Counted from the first letter of the stretch, positions 17,580 to 26,768 are shown. The stretch: 64,000 nucleotides of DNA from Bradyrhizobium sp. PSBB068 (GCA_016839165.1 CP069300.1:4898001-4962000); one strand, 5' to 3'. Translations and numbers: made by a program. The notes: a model not told the origin generated them from the sequence alone.

Positions 17580-18164
17580 TCACATCATATCGTTAGCTGG
17601 CTTGAACGGAGGCAGTTCGTCCGGACTGCCATCGCATGCTCGCTTTGGACGGAATTCATTGTATCGTTCGAGGACGTTCTTCCGAATGAATCCCGGTGGC
17701 GCACCGTCCACGAAATCGCGCTCGCGCCCAATGTCGGGAACACCACGCACAATCTGCAGCGACATGATATCTTCGAGGACATCTGATAGCTCGCTACCTC
17801 GCCCGAGCATCAACAGTATCCGAGCCTTCTGGCCAAGCGCTTCTCTGCGCCAACACTTAGTCCGATAGGCACGCTCCAGCGCAACATCGATCCACTTTAA
17901 GGCTTCCTCAGGTCGATCGAGCGAGTAGAGGCAAATGTTGGCTTTGCTCATCGCACAGCGAACATCATCCGAATAGCGCCGCATAACCTCATCTAGGACC
18001 TCCAGCGCTTCGTCATCCCGCTCGGCTTCGCGCAGGAGCCAGACCAACTCATTGAGAATAAAGCGACGATCACTATCGCACGCACTCGACGCGCGATCTT
18101 TGACAATACAAATCGTCGAATGCAGCGAACTCTGACTTCGGAGCTCCCTGATCCAATCCCCCAA
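17580..18164 (-). CDS. TPR-like protein, putative immunity partner of the 18294-19004 effector
   Basis: 194 residues from a TTG at 18164; no ATG is available in frame. It consists of tetratricopeptide-like helices: ELVWLLREAERDDEALEVLD, then ANICLYSLDRPEEALKWIDV and ARILLMLGRGSELSDVLEDI. No signal peptide, so cytoplasmic. It follows the Cys/Trp-rich effector-like gene by 129 bases. TPR-like proteins are a known class of toxin immunity protein. Function inferred from position and fold. Confidence 0.6.
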   Translation of the reverse strand: MGDWIRELRSQSSLHSTICIVKDRASSACDSDRRFILNELVWLLREAERDDEALEVLDEVMRRYSDDVRCAMSKANICLYSLDRPEEALKWIDVALERAYRTKCWRREALGQKARILLMLGRGSELSDVLEDIMSLQIVRGVPDIGRERDFVDGAPPGFIRKNVLERYNEFRPKRACDGSPDELPPFKPANDMM

Positions 18165-18293
18165 TTCCTTTGCTGTACCGAACGACGCTATGGCTACACC
18201 TTACAGCCGAGTCGAATCATGGTTTCCGCAGGGAACGCTACTAGACTTCTGCGAAGGATATCATTGCTGGTTCACCGAGCGCAATCCTTGTTC

Positions 18294-19004
18294 CTAGCGC
18301 TGGTCATTGAACCAATTCTCTTCATCCTGCTCATTCCATTCGTTGGGCTCATCTAGTGCAGGTCGTCTCCCATTCTTGTTGCACGCGAAATACCTTTCCC
18401 ATGCCCGATCCTTGCAACCCTGAAGGAAATCGTCCCACGGATATCCAACTTGTCCGCTATCACGACGCTCCTGCCACGTCTGCCAGCATCTACTTGTTTC
18501 CTCACCCCGTCTCTCAGTGCAAAAGTCACCGCCATCATTTCCGCGGCTGTTGCTGCCGCCGCTACCGCCGGCTCCAGTGCTGGTCGCGCGGCTAGCGGCG
18601 CTTCGTCTGCGCGATTTACCATATGGAGCCAACGACGGCGCCGCAACGTTCGGCAAACGCTCTCGATCACCCAAGACGGGAGGGCTCGCAGCATCACCGT
18701 CAGGCGGAATGCGCATCAGTAGCCTAGCATCTGGATCATGCGGTCCCGAACTAAACCCGTGGTTCGGCTTATTTTCAGGCTGCCCTCCCTGTGGATCGGC
18801 TGGCGTTGATAGATTTTTGTTTTCATCGCGTAGGATTGATTGCCGCCATTGCTCGTACTTCAGAATCAGACCAAGCAGTCCACTAAGCGGACTTGGCGGG
18901 CGAGGCGGCTGCTCCCCACCAGAATCAGATTGAACGGGCGGCGAGGGAAACGGATTGGGCATTCCGTACGGAACAAATCTAAATCCTGGAAATCGAGGAG
19001 CCAT
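18294..19004 (-). CDS. Effector-like cargo protein with Cys/Trp-rich C-terminal domain
   Basis: 236 residues from the ATG at 19004 (MAPRFPGFRFVPYG) with a GGAAG ribosome site. The N-terminus is proline-rich and carries PLSGLLGLILKYEQWR near 35-52, related to the GGLLGxL motif of the other cargo proteins. A disordered linker follows. The C-terminal 75 residues form a compact domain: CTERRGEETSRCWQTWQERR, YPWDDFLQGCKDRAWERYF and a C-terminal WFNDQR. This is the layout of a polymorphic toxin: tag, linker, toxin tip. The tip matches no nuclease or protease family I can name. Confidence 0.6.
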   Translation of the reverse strand: MAPRFPGFRFVPYGMPNPFPSPPVQSDSGGEQPPRPPSPLSGLLGLILKYEQWRQSILRDENKNLSTPADPQGGQPENKPNHGFSSGPHDPDARLLMRIPPDGDAASPPVLGDRERLPNVAAPSLAPYGKSRRRSAASRATSTGAGGSGGSNSRGNDGGDFCTERRGEETSRCWQTWQERRDSGQVGYPWDDFLQGCKDRAWERYFACNKNGRRPALDEPNEWNEQDEENWFNDQR

Positions 19005-19137
19005 TGAAAACTTCCTTGCTAGAAGAGAGAGCATGGTCACAAGACGCAACGCGGTGCGGCCGGGCGGCGGCCGTCCGGAATGCGGGCTTTCTGAGAGCAG
19101 CCAGCGCTCAAACGCGATGCGCTAGTCTCTGTGATGA

Positions 19138-19452
19138 CTAACCAAGCACCGCATAAAAGAATGTCCGCCCCGGCGTCGTCGAATTCACATGCGTGATCGT
19201 GAACGACCCGTTGGCTACCGCGCTGACGTAAATCGTGCCGTTGCCGAGCTCCGTCGCGGCGCTTGGCGATGCCGGCGTCAGGATCGGCGTCGAACCTGAT
19301 GCCGCATTCGGTGTCGACACCGTCGTCGTCGACACGCCCGTCGCGAGCGTCACTGTCCCGACCGCGTTCGATCGGCCGGCGGCGAGACCCTGGATAGCGA
19401 GCACGATCTTCTTCAGATCCGTTTCGGTGATGCCCGGAACATACGCCGTCAT
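19138..19452 (-). CDS. Phage virion protein, unknown function
   Basis: 104 residues from the ATG at 19452 (MTAYVPGITETDLKKIVLAI), which overlaps the stop of the upstream gp10-like gene. The body is Thr/Ser/Ala-rich beta-type sequence. Size, composition and place just after the tail stabilisation gene suggest a decoration or tail component. Confidence 0.6.
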   Translation of the reverse strand: MTAYVPGITETDLKKIVLAIQGLAAGRSNAVGTVTLATGVSTTTVSTPNAASGSTPILTPASPSAATELGNGTIYVSAVANGSFTITHVNSTTPGRTFFYAVLG

Positions 19453-20924
19453 AGCGCACCGCTCGCGATCACATCCGGTACCACGCCTGCGCAGAAGCTC
19501 CATTGCGTCGCCGCGGGAATCCGCACCTTGAAGCGCGAGTAGCGTGTATCCTGCATCATGTCGCAGCGTCCGGTCCTGGCATTCACGAGCACTTCGGTAC
19601 CCGGGACCGCAGCGGCGGATGGCGTATCTCGGGTCGAGACGGAGCCATAGAGCGTCGACGCATCGGTGATCGGCCGGAAGCCGCGAATCGTGATCCGGTT
19701 CTCGTCGTTCCCCTGCTCCGCGCTTTCCAGCGTCGCTTCCAGATTCTGACCGCGGAAGAAGCCGAGCACATGCGCATTGTTGAACTGTGCGATTTCGGGC
19801 TGAACGGCCGTGGCATAGGCATCGAGACTCAATGTCATCGCATCGATCGAGGACGAGATGGTGTCGAGGTTCTCCAGCGTCAGGCCGGTCTGCGAGACGC
19901 CCAGCAGATACTCACCCGCCATCGAGACCGGGAAAAATCGATCAAGCAGAAAGTCGTAGCCGAGCAGCTTGTCATAGGTGGTTCCGACGGCGCCGGAGAC
20001 CGATTTGTAGGCCCAGTACACCCGGGTGCTGCGCGGATCGGCGGCACCCATGAAGAGTTGCAGATTGCCCTTGTCGAGATCCGCCAGGAACGTTCGGTCG
20101 ACCTTTTCGCGGCCGATCTGCTCCGGCACGCCGCCCGGCTCGATCTTGTGGAATCCCTGGCCTGCGTAGAAAAAGATGCGCTCTCCGGCCCGGATGATCG
20201 AGTACGGCGCGTAGAGGCCCTTGTCCTGCGTGATGCGATCGATCTGGAATACGATCGGCGAACCCGGAACATAGGACATCCGCCGGATCGCCTGGTCCTG
20301 AAAGATGATCCCTGCCTCGCCGCCGGCGACGCCGCGAACGATGCCGCCATCGGGAAAGTCCTGAAAGTCTGACGACTTGATGCCGCTGATCCAGCTGTCG
20401 GCCGCATTAAAGTTATTCAGCCCCGACCACTGAATTCGATAAGGGTTCGAGAGCAGCCCGGATAGCACCAAAAACCTGCCGACGACCCCGATATAGGCTG
20501 CCTGCGGCGGCGAGCCGAGTGCATTACCGAACGTCGACGCTGACGACAGGTCGAACATCTGCAACGTTGCGTTGGCTTGCGTGGCGAAGACAAAATTGCC
20601 GGTCTGCGCGAACTGCCACTGCGCGTTGGCGCTCAGCACGCTGTACGTTCCGCCCCCCGACGACACGTCGGTCCATGTAAAATCGGTATTGTTCAGCTTG
20701 AACAGCCTGTCGCTGGTTCCTGCGAATGTAACCACCGTGCCGTCTGACTTCAGCGCGTAGAAAGCGCCACGGCAAGCAGCTGGTAACGGTGCCGCGTAAG
20801 CCGACAGGCTCGGGAACGGTCCGTAGCCGTCACCACGCGGGATCACGTTCAGGATGTTTCGCGTGGCCTGACCTTCATAGTCGCTGACATCGGGGCGATA
20901 CTCGCCAGTGGCAAGTAAGGGCAT
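19449..20924 (-). CDS. P22 gp10-like packaged-DNA stabilisation (tail hub) protein
   Basis: 491 residues. The start MPLLATGEYRPDVSDYEGQA and repeated beta-propeller-like blades (YALKSDGTVVTFAGTSDRLF, then GVVGRFLVLSGLLSNPYRIQW, then FQDQAIRRMSYVPGSPIVFQ) match the phage stabilisation/tail-hub proteins of P22-like podoviruses. It plugs the portal-adaptor complex after packaging. Position after the adaptor genes agrees. Confidence 0.82.
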   Translation of the reverse strand: MPLLATGEYRPDVSDYEGQATRNILNVIPRGDGYGPFPSLSAYAAPLPAACRGAFYALKSDGTVVTFAGTSDRLFKLNNTDFTWTDVSSGGGTYSVLSANAQWQFAQTGNFVFATQANATLQMFDLSSASTFGNALGSPPQAAYIGVVGRFLVLSGLLSNPYRIQWSGLNNFNAADSWISGIKSSDFQDFPDGGIVRGVAGGEAGIIFQDQAIRRMSYVPGSPIVFQIDRITQDKGLYAPYSIIRAGERIFFYAGQGFHKIEPGGVPEQIGREKVDRTFLADLDKGNLQLFMGAADPRSTRVYWAYKSVSGAVGTTYDKLLGYDFLLDRFFPVSMAGEYLLGVSQTGLTLENLDTISSSIDAMTLSLDAYATAVQPEIAQFNNAHVLGFFRGQNLEATLESAEQGNDENRITIRGFRPITDASTLYGSVSTRDTPSAAAVPGTEVLVNARTGRCDMMQDTRYSRFKVRIPAATQWSFCAGVVPDVIASGAL

Positions 20925-21131
20925 ATTTCAATCATCTCCAGAGAATTCGGCCGCAGGCGTGGCGGACCGCATCACCGGCTCCGGCGCGACACCGCGCCGC
21001 AACCCCGCCGGCCATGACCGGCGGCGTCCGGCGGGGGCGCTTCGCGCAAAGCCGCACTCGTGCACATTTGGATTCCGGCTTGCCCGCTCGGAATCAACGA
21101 TCCAGGCGCACGCTGGAACAGCCTAGAGCGT

Positions 21132-21695
21132 CTAGGCCGAGACCGCCGGAACGCCCGCGGTCCAGGCAGGCGAGACCGATATGCTGATCGTCCACTCAGG
21201 GGACGGAGCAATCTCACCGGTCCAGTTGCTTGCGATGGGTTGGGTGGGCCACCAATTCACGTAATCTCGACTCAGCGCCGCAGCGCTGCCGGTCACCTGG
21301 TAAGCGGCGATCCCGGCGTTCAGTGCAGCAGTTCCCGCCACCCGGTTATAAACAATGATGTAGCTTCCTACGGCAACGCTGAGCGCCATCGCCGTCTTCA
21401 CGGGATTTCCAACGATGGAATAGTTCGTCCCGATTGACACTGCACTTATGGAGAAGAGAGCGGCGTCGCCACTCTCATGATAGCTTCCCGCGCTCCCACT
21501 CAGCGTCGGGATAAACGCGGCGGCATTGCCGGCAAGTGCGTAGTTTGTCGCCACCCCCGTCGTACGAAGGCCGAAGATCGCCCCATTTCCTCCGATGACG
21601 TATGATCCCGCGCCACCGGCCACAACGTTCGAGCCACTTACGCGCATCTGTCCCAGAGCGAGGCGTCCGATCGCATCGAACCCGAGTATCGACAT
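21132..21695 (-). CDS. Phage decoration or tail protein with repeated Gly/Ala/Ser beta segments
   Basis: 187 residues with a GGGGGG ribosome site. The sequence is a series of roughly 30-residue units with the pattern G-x-Y/N-x-I/L-x-G-N-x-A (SYVIGGNGAIF, NYALAGNAAAF, SYHESGDAALF, NYSIVGNPVKT), suggesting a beta-helix or repeated strand fold. The C-terminus (WWPTQPIASNWTGEIAPSPE) is distinct. Likely a fibre or capsid-decoration protein. Confidence 0.65.
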   Translation of the reverse strand: MSILGFDAIGRLALGQMRVSGSNVVAGGAGSYVIGGNGAIFGLRTTGVATNYALAGNAAAFIPTLSGSAGSYHESGDAALFSISAVSIGTNYSIVGNPVKTAMALSVAVGSYIIVYNRVAGTAALNAGIAAYQVTGSAAALSRDYVNWWPTQPIASNWTGEIAPSPEWTISISVSPAWTAGVPAVSA

Positions 21696-21800
21696 TGCTA
21701 GACCCCCCTGATGCTCGAAATTGCGCGGCGGTGCCCCGCACCTCGACGATGAACCTCGTCATGTTGCCCAAAACTTCGCACCGAGGATCCAGCTGGTGCA

Positions 21801-22619
21801 TCAGGCGCCAATTCTGAAGCCTTGAAAATGGGTGCTTGCCGCAGCGCCGAATAATGTCGTGACCCCGTTCGGCAAATAGACATAAGCCTCGACGTAGTCG
21901 GTGCTTCCGTTCATCGGGACGGCGCAAACAAGCAGCTTGTTGGCATCGGCCGACATTCCGTTCGAAACTGCCGTATAGGCGCCGTTTTTGATGCGTGCGC
22001 CGTTCTTGTAAAGCGACGGCTGACAGCTTTCGGTTAGAGACGTACCTGTTGCAGTCGAGCAATCCAGGACAAAGAGATAGGTGCCGGCAGTCTGCGGGGT
22101 GTATCTCCCGGTCGAGGTGTCGAACCAGGTTTCGTTATCGACCGGCTTGTTCGTCCACGTGATCTTGTTATATGCCGCTGCCGTTAGTCCGGTCTGATCA
22201 GTGCCGTTTCGGTCGACGATGAAAACACCGCTTTCTGAAGGGTTGGCCCGGATGTTGGTCCGAGCCTGGGCGCGTTGTGCCGCGGTGAAATTGTTCGCTT
22301 CCTCGATCGAGATCAGATCTTCTCTCAGGGCCACGATCGCTACTTGCGGCGATACAGTGAAATTGATCTTCGAGGTCGTTCCTGATGAGTTGAACAGGAT
22401 CGTGGTTCGAGAAAGGACACCGGTAGAGGCGTTCCAGGTTCCTTCGCCGAGCTCCCATTGGGAGAGATCCGCGCTCTCCGCGCGGTACTTGTAGGTCCGG
22501 CCATTGACTGCTCCGGCCGCCGCGGGCGCCAGATATCCGCCGACGGGCCCCGCGACCAACCAGTCGGTGGTGCCGCCGGTCGACGGCGAAAATCTGCACG
22601 TGTCAAGAAATGCTGCCAT
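21801..22619 (-). CDS. Tail fibre protein with C-terminal C1q/TNF-like domain
   Basis: 272 residues. The N-terminal part (SADLSQWELGEGTWNASTG, VLSRTTILFNSSG) is a common virion-attachment sequence of fibres. NFTAAQRAQARTNI near 107-122 is a typical fibre-shaft motif. The C-terminal 140 residues (TGRYTPQTAGTYLFVLDCST, then FGAAASTHFQGFRI) match C1q-like trimeric heads that bind receptors. It abuts the next gene by one base. Confidence 0.78.
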   Translation of the reverse strand: MAAFLDTCRFSPSTGGTTDWLVAGPVGGYLAPAAAGAVNGRTYKYRAESADLSQWELGEGTWNASTGVLSRTTILFNSSGTTSKINFTVSPQVAIVALREDLISIEEANNFTAAQRAQARTNIRANPSESGVFIVDRNGTDQTGLTAAAYNKITWTNKPVDNETWFDTSTGRYTPQTAGTYLFVLDCSTATGTSLTESCQPSLYKNGARIKNGAYTAVSNGMSADANKLLVCAVPMNGSTDYVEAYVYLPNGVTTLFGAAASTHFQGFRIGA

Positions 22620-22620
22620 G

Positions 22621-23052
22621 TTACGTAATCGTCAGAATGCCGTTAATCTGGTCGAGAGCGACCGTGAACGTGTTGCCGTTGGTGAGCATCAGGCCCGTGC
22701 CGTAGTCCCACCACCCGATCAAAGGCCTCGTTGGAGACGTCGAGTTGTAAAGGACAGCATATTGAAACGGGCCGATCGATCCACCGGCCGCGGTCCAAGC
22801 CGGATTCGTTGCGCCGAAGAACCTGAACGTGCCGGAGGTTTGTGATCCCGCGATCGTGCCGATTGACGTTCCACCCACCACGTAACCGTTGCCGGCGGAA
22901 AGATCGGCAGGCACATTGTAGACGGTGTTGGTCGCGGCAGGCAGCGCGTTGGTGAGATACACCTTGTAGACCTGCGCGGTTCCGGTCTTCATGTCATGCA
23001 GCGCGTTGGCCACGTCCTGCACGAAACAGTTGAACTTGTTGAAGGCAGCCAT
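22621..23052 (-). CDS. Phage virion protein, unknown function
   Basis: 143 residues starting MAAFNKFNCFVQDVANALHD, followed by beta-rich sequence. The start is conserved among small tail-region proteins of rhizobial prophages. It lies between the adaptor and the fibre. No enzymatic motif. Confidence 0.65.
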   Translation of the reverse strand: MAAFNKFNCFVQDVANALHDMKTGTAQVYKVYLTNALPAATNTVYNVPADLSAGNGYVVGGTSIGTIAGSQTSGTFRFFGATNPAWTAAGGSIGPFQYAVLYNSTSPTRPLIGWWDYGTGLMLTNGNTFTVALDQINGILTIT

Positions 23053-23065
23053 TGTATGGATTTTC

Positions 23066-23737
23066 CTAGATGATCTGACCGGAAGCGCGAACCGTCATCG
23101 GCCCGGCGTTGAAGGTCGAGGTCAGCCCCAGATTGTTGAGACTGCTGAGTGCGGCCGAGAAGCCGAGCGCCCAGGTCTGGATGCGCCCGTCATCCTTCAG
23201 GTAGGGTGCGGCTTCCAGCAGCGCGCCGTAGAGATACAAGTCCGGCGCCGCCGACAGCAGCCAGTTCGGATCATTGCTGGCGAGCGGCGGGACTACCCGC
23301 CGATAGACCATTTCAATCGTGTAGGCCTTGTCGGGCGTCGGTGCGATTTCGATCTCGTTGCCGAAGATTGTGAAGTAGCGCGGCTGTCCTGCAACGTCGG
23401 AGATGCCGAACCGATATTCGTCAAGCTGCTTGCCTGACTTGAACTCGAGACTGGGCATCCCCGACACACCCGACAGCCGAATCCGGCGCATCGACTGGAA
23501 ATCCGACGGCAACGCAATGAACTCGGGCTGGTTGGAGGTGAGATCGATCACGGCGATCGCGCGCTGTTCCATCTGGCGAACAAACAACTCTCGATTGAGC
23601 TTCGCCTCGGAGAGCTGGATGAAGGTCGGAATCCGCGCGATCAGAACCGTATCCTGATCGCGCGCCAGATACTCCGTGACCGCCGACTGCAGCGAGGCAT
23701 AATCCACGATCTGTGTCACGTCGCCCCCGTTGTCCAT
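23066..23737 (-). CDS. Phage head-tail adaptor protein
   Basis: 223 residues from the ATG at 23737 (MDNGGDVTQIVDYASLQSAV); the frame extends upstream but only over the neighbouring gene. Helical N-terminus, then FIALPSDFQSMRRIRLSG, PRYFTIFGNEIEIAPTPD and PDLYLYGALLEAAPYLKDD near the end, the signature of the podovirus adaptor (T7 gp11/P22 gp4-like). It connects portal and tail. Confidence 0.8.
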   Translation of the reverse strand: MDNGGDVTQIVDYASLQSAVTEYLARDQDTVLIARIPTFIQLSEAKLNRELFVRQMEQRAIAVIDLTSNQPEFIALPSDFQSMRRIRLSGVSGMPSLEFKSGKQLDEYRFGISDVAGQPRYFTIFGNEIEIAPTPDKAYTIEMVYRRVVPPLASNDPNWLLSAAPDLYLYGALLEAAPYLKDDGRIQTWALGFSAALSSLNNLGLTSTFNAGPMTVRASGQII

Positions 23738-24051
23738 CCGGACTGCAGCTTCGGTCGATCGGTCCGCAAGTAGGCCCATTCGGGATCGTCGAGCTTGCGC
23801 TGTACGATGCCGTCGAACTCGGGCGAAAACATCCGCACCGAGGTGTTGCCCTTGGCGTGCTCTTCGTTGAGCCACTTGACGTAGATCACGTTCGGGATCC
23901 GCGCGACGTGGCGGCCCCATTCGTTGCGCTGCTGGTCGCGCCGCGCCTCATGATTCCATTGCAGGATCGGCTCGACATCCTGCAGGTGCTCGATCGCAAG
24001 GTCGCGCCCGTTGCCGTCGAAATGTGGCCTGATCAGGACGCCGTCCATCAC
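23716..24051 (-). CDS. Phage head-tail region protein, unknown function
   Basis: 111 residues (MMDGVLIRPHFDGNGRDLAI) containing EHLQDVEPILQWNHEARRDQ and IPNVIYVKWLNEEH. It is conserved in layout between capsid and adaptor genes of this phage type. It overlaps the next gene by 22 bases and the upstream one by 4. Confidence 0.7.
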   Translation of the reverse strand: MMDGVLIRPHFDGNGRDLAIEHLQDVEPILQWNHEARRDQQRNEWGRHVARIPNVIYVKWLNEEHAKGNTSVRMFSPEFDGIVQRKLDDPEWAYLRTDRPKLQSGWTTGAT

Positions 24052-24359
24052 GACATCTCCGCGATCCAGAGAGTTCCGGCAGTTGCTGTGACCAGGCCAT
24101 TGGTTGCCGCCTTGATCGCTGCGATCTGCTGTCCGGGACTGACGATGACGTATTCGACGACGTTCGCCGGGAGATAACTATCCGCGATCGTCGCGGTCTG
24201 AGTGCCGTCGCCGATCCGATAGCAACAAGCGGAGTTGGCGACCAGGCGCAGCTGATAGGTCTCTGTACCGAACGCGTTCGCCGCGCCGACACTCGAATCG
24301 TAAGCAATCGTCTGGGTGACGCCGAGGCGCGACGCCGGCTGCTTGGGAAAGAATGACAT
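24048..24359 (-). CDS. Phage virion protein, beta-rich
   Basis: 103 residues from the ATG at 24359 (MSFFPKQPASRLGVTQTIAY); overlaps the upstream stop as TGATG. Contains ETYQLRLVANSACCYRIGDG and a C-terminal TAGTLWIAEMS. The pattern of small beta-rich proteins right after the capsid gene suggests a decoration or stopper protein. Confidence 0.68.
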   Translation of the reverse strand: MSFFPKQPASRLGVTQTIAYDSSVGAANAFGTETYQLRLVANSACCYRIGDGTQTATIADSYLPANVVEYVIVSPGQQIAAIKAATNGLVTATAGTLWIAEMS

Positions 24360-24721
24360 CAGGCCGTCCTCACCGAGAGAGAGAAGTACATGGGAACGGC
24401 GGCCCCGGACGCACCCGACGGCGTCAGCACGACGACATCGTCTTCGTTCAGATAGGTCGGCGAAGGCGGCACCGCCGAGAACAGCAGCCCCGCGGCCGAT
24501 CCGGCTTGAGGTACCGTGAAGGTCGCCAGTGTGTTGCCGTTGGCGGTGACCGTAACGCTGCCATCGGTCGTGGTGATCGCGCCGCCGAGTACTCCTGTCG
24601 CCTTCAGCACGCGGCAACGAAAGGGAATACGAATGTAGGCGGCAGCGGGAGACGCACCGCATGACGGCGTATAGGCCGTCAGATGCTCGGTATTGAGAGT
24701 GTGATTACCGGGAAGTGGCAT
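24359..24721 (-). CDS. Phage virion protein, beta-rich
   Basis: 120 residues from the ATG at 24721 (MPLPGNHTLNTEHLTAYTPS), preceded by AGGAGG. It contains IRIPFRCRVLKATGVLGGAI, TTDGSVTVTANGN and a C-terminal YFSLSVRTA. A small head-decoration or head-completion protein next to the capsid gene is likely. Confidence 0.68.
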   Translation of the reverse strand: MPLPGNHTLNTEHLTAYTPSCGASPAAAYIRIPFRCRVLKATGVLGGAITTTDGSVTVTANGNTLATFTVPQAGSAAGLLFSAVPPSPTYLNEDDVVVLTPSGASGAAVPMYFSLSVRTA

Positions 24722-24798
24722 AAAGGCCTCCTGATGCAAAGGAAAGCGGACAAGGGAAAGCGGGCAACCAAGGTTGCCCGCGGATCGCGATGACCCGG

Positions 24799-25761
24799 CT
24801 AGGACGTGGTGTTGTCGAACACACCGCCGGAGGCCTTCTCGTTACGCGCGACCAACGCGTACTCGGCGAGCACCTGACGCCGGTCGGAGTCGCCGGTCTT
24901 TGCCAGCGGGATCGAGATCATGTTGCGGCCGTTGAGATAGGCGACGGCCCACTTGTCCATTTCAAGCACCAGAACGTCGCGCGGACGCTGGAAGCGATTG
25001 GCGATGACCTTCAGCTTGCCGAAGTCGGATTCGTAGGCGTCGACCGACGCCACGATCTTCTTCGACTTGGCTTCCTCGATCGCAGTGGAGCGGCCGGTGA
25101 AGGTGGAGAAGACCTGCTTATTGAAGGCGCCGGTCATGATGGTGCCGGGCTTGCCGCCATTGGTCCAGATCGACGACAGCACGGTCTTCAGCCGCACTTC
25201 CGTGAACGCCAGCTGGGTGCCGTCGGTGCGCGTACCGGTGCCGTCGGCCGCAGCCGGATCGGCGCCGCCGCCGGCCGTTCCCTTCGACGTATTGCTCACG
25301 ATCCACGACAGCACCGACGCCGTCTTGCGCGGTGCGCTGGTCGAGCCGGCAGCCTTCGCCTGGCTGCTACCGACGAGGATCGTCTCGATGTCGCGTTTCA
25401 GCTCGAGGCCACGCAGCATCTCCTGGTAAGCGAGCTCGTTGTCGCGGCCGGCATGGTCCACCGCCTGCTGGGTCCCCGACACCTGCGCCATTTTGTAGGA
25501 GATCTGGCAGAGGTTGCCGAGCCGCACGGTCGGTACCAGCGCGTTGGCGGTGGGATCGTCACCTTCGAGCTGAGCGTTAGCGTTCGAGGCCGGCGCCAGC
25601 GCCTGGGTCTGCCACTCGTGGTTGACGGCGGAGGCCTTTTCCTTGTCGACGCCGCTCATGAACGGCGTGTCGGTCGGATCGATGCGATAGATCATATCAC
25701 TGAGGTCTTCACGGTTGCCGATCGCCTGATATGTCGTCACCGTGTTGGTAGGCAGAGCCAT
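24799..25761 (-). CDS. Major capsid protein, SU10-like
   Basis: 320 residues. The start MALPTNTVTTYQAIGNREDL with YRIDPTDTPFMSGV near 25-38, NHEWQTQALAPA near 47, GDDPTANALVPTVRLGNLCQ near 67-86 and GRDNELAYQEMLRGLELKRD near 105-124 match the SU10/DUF5309 major capsid family. The C-terminal part (FGKLKVIANRFQRPRDVLVL) is also typical. It forms the icosahedral shell. The upstream 500 bases carry a promoter-terminator module. Confidence 0.88.
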   Translation of the reverse strand: MALPTNTVTTYQAIGNREDLSDMIYRIDPTDTPFMSGVDKEKASAVNHEWQTQALAPASNANAQLEGDDPTANALVPTVRLGNLCQISYKMAQVSGTQQAVDHAGRDNELAYQEMLRGLELKRDIETILVGSSQAKAAGSTSAPRKTASVLSWIVSNTSKGTAGGGADPAAADGTGTRTDGTQLAFTEVRLKTVLSSIWTNGGKPGTIMTGAFNKQVFSTFTGRSTAIEEAKSKKIVASVDAYESDFGKLKVIANRFQRPRDVLVLEMDKWAVAYLNGRNMISIPLAKTGDSDRRQVLAEYALVARNEKASGGVFDNTTS

Positions 25762-25958
25762 GTGTTGGTCCTTGTGCTGTCCGACAACGCATGCGACCGC
25801 GCCGCCGGTTGGCGGACGCGTTCGTCATCCTGATGTGCGGACGTGATGGTCTTGGGTGGTGAGCGCTCGGGCTGCGCGATGGCGCGGAAGCTTGCTTCCG
25901 GTTCGGCCCGCCCTTGTCTCCGCCGTGGCGCCTGCGTGTCGCACAGGGTCGGCGTCAC

Positions 25959-25989
25959 GAAAAAACCCGCGACGTTTCCGGCGCGGGCT
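25959..25989 (-). terminator. Rho-independent terminator directly downstream of a promoter-like element
   Basis: On the minus strand a GC-rich hairpin (CCCGCG ... CGCGGG) is followed by TTTTTT. It lies 20-50 bases downstream of the promoter-like sequence at 26009-26038 and upstream of the capsid gene. Similar units occur at 43055 and 45642. Confidence 0.7.
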
Positions 25990-26008
25990 CAAAACTCTTG
26001 ATGGTGAG

Positions 26009-26038
26009 ATTATGCTAGTGAGTTGCCCGACGTGTCAA
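26009..26038 (-). promoter_or_regulatory. Promoter-like module, copy 1 (upstream of capsid)
   Basis: On the minus strand TTGACA (26033-26038), an 18-base spacer (CGTCGGGCAACTCACTAG) and CATAAT (26009-26014). The same -35/-10 pair with identical spacing recurs at 43108-43137 and 45695-45724, each followed by a terminator. It could drive capsid-proximal late genes if the terminator is overcome. The rest of 25762-26265 holds no gene I can support. Confidence 0.6.
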
Positions 26039-26265
26039 CTCGTATGTTGGGTTTTCTTCATCGACTTGAGAAGCAACCGCCTCGGCGACCTCCATCGATT
26101 TTCAATATCTGACACGCGTACTGCCCAGATGGCGGATGGGTGCGGCTGGCGGCGTCGATAAGATCGATTGTATGCTCAGATCCATTGGACGCTCGCACTG
26201 TGACGGAATTGCAGATGCGCGTACGCGGGCAATGATGACTGCCACGGGAGATCGACAGCAGTCGA

Positions 26266-26745
26266 TCAGGCCGAAAGCTTGATGAGGCTCAAAAGGCCGC
26301 TGGTCACCGCGACGAACAGAACGGGCACCAGATTGGTGGCAGCCACGATCATGCCCACGAGGACGCTATTGTAAACACCGCCTGAGACGGAAAGGAGCGC
26401 AACTAAACTCGCGATGAAAAAGACGTTGGCGGAGATCAGCACAAGGACGAACCTGAGGAGACGGCTGCGCCGAATGTTTGCCTCCTCAAGCGACTCCACA
26501 AATCTGCCACCGAGGAAAAGGCAGAGAAAATGAAGACTCGAAAGCGACGCCGCCAAGACAAGGCAAGCGATCACCGGCTCGAAGCCACCGGCTGCTATCA
26601 TGCCCAGAGTAATGAGAGCAGCCGACCAATAGATGAGCGCGGTCTTAATCACGACGTCCAGGATGAAGGCTGCCCACCATTGCGATGTCGAGAGGATCAT
26701 CCTGAGGCTCGCACGAGAAACACCAAGCAACCCAGAATTGAACAT
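26266..26745 (-). CDS. Four-segment membrane protein, putative immunity or cargo
   Basis: 159 residues with four predicted membrane segments, at about 25-50, 58-80, 95-118 (LRFVLVLISANVFFIASLVA) and 128-150. No known domain. It lies between the conserved 26769-27074 gene and the capsid promoter. The other small membrane proteins in this prophage sit next to effector-like genes, so an immunity role toward the 27127-27678 protein is possible. The start is uncertain (ATG at 26700 also fits). Confidence 0.5.
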   Translation of the reverse strand: MFNSGLLGVSRASLRMILSTSQWWAAFILDVVIKTALIYWSAALITLGMIAAGGFEPVIACLVLAASLSSLHFLCLFLGGRFVESLEEANIRRSRLLRFVLVLISANVFFIASLVALLSVSGGVYNSVLVGMIVAATNLVPVLFVAVTSGLLSLIKLSA

Positions 26746-26768
26746 AACGGGAACGTTGTCAAGCGGTC

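Noticed and set aside
21005..21024. GC-rich inverted repeat in the gap between the gp10-like and decoration genes
   Set aside because: No following T run on either strand and the local sequence is very GC-rich, so a terminator is not supported.
24790..25833. Plus-strand ORF of 347 residues opposite the capsid gene
   Set aside because: Antisense shadow of the capsid gene, which matches the SU10-like family.
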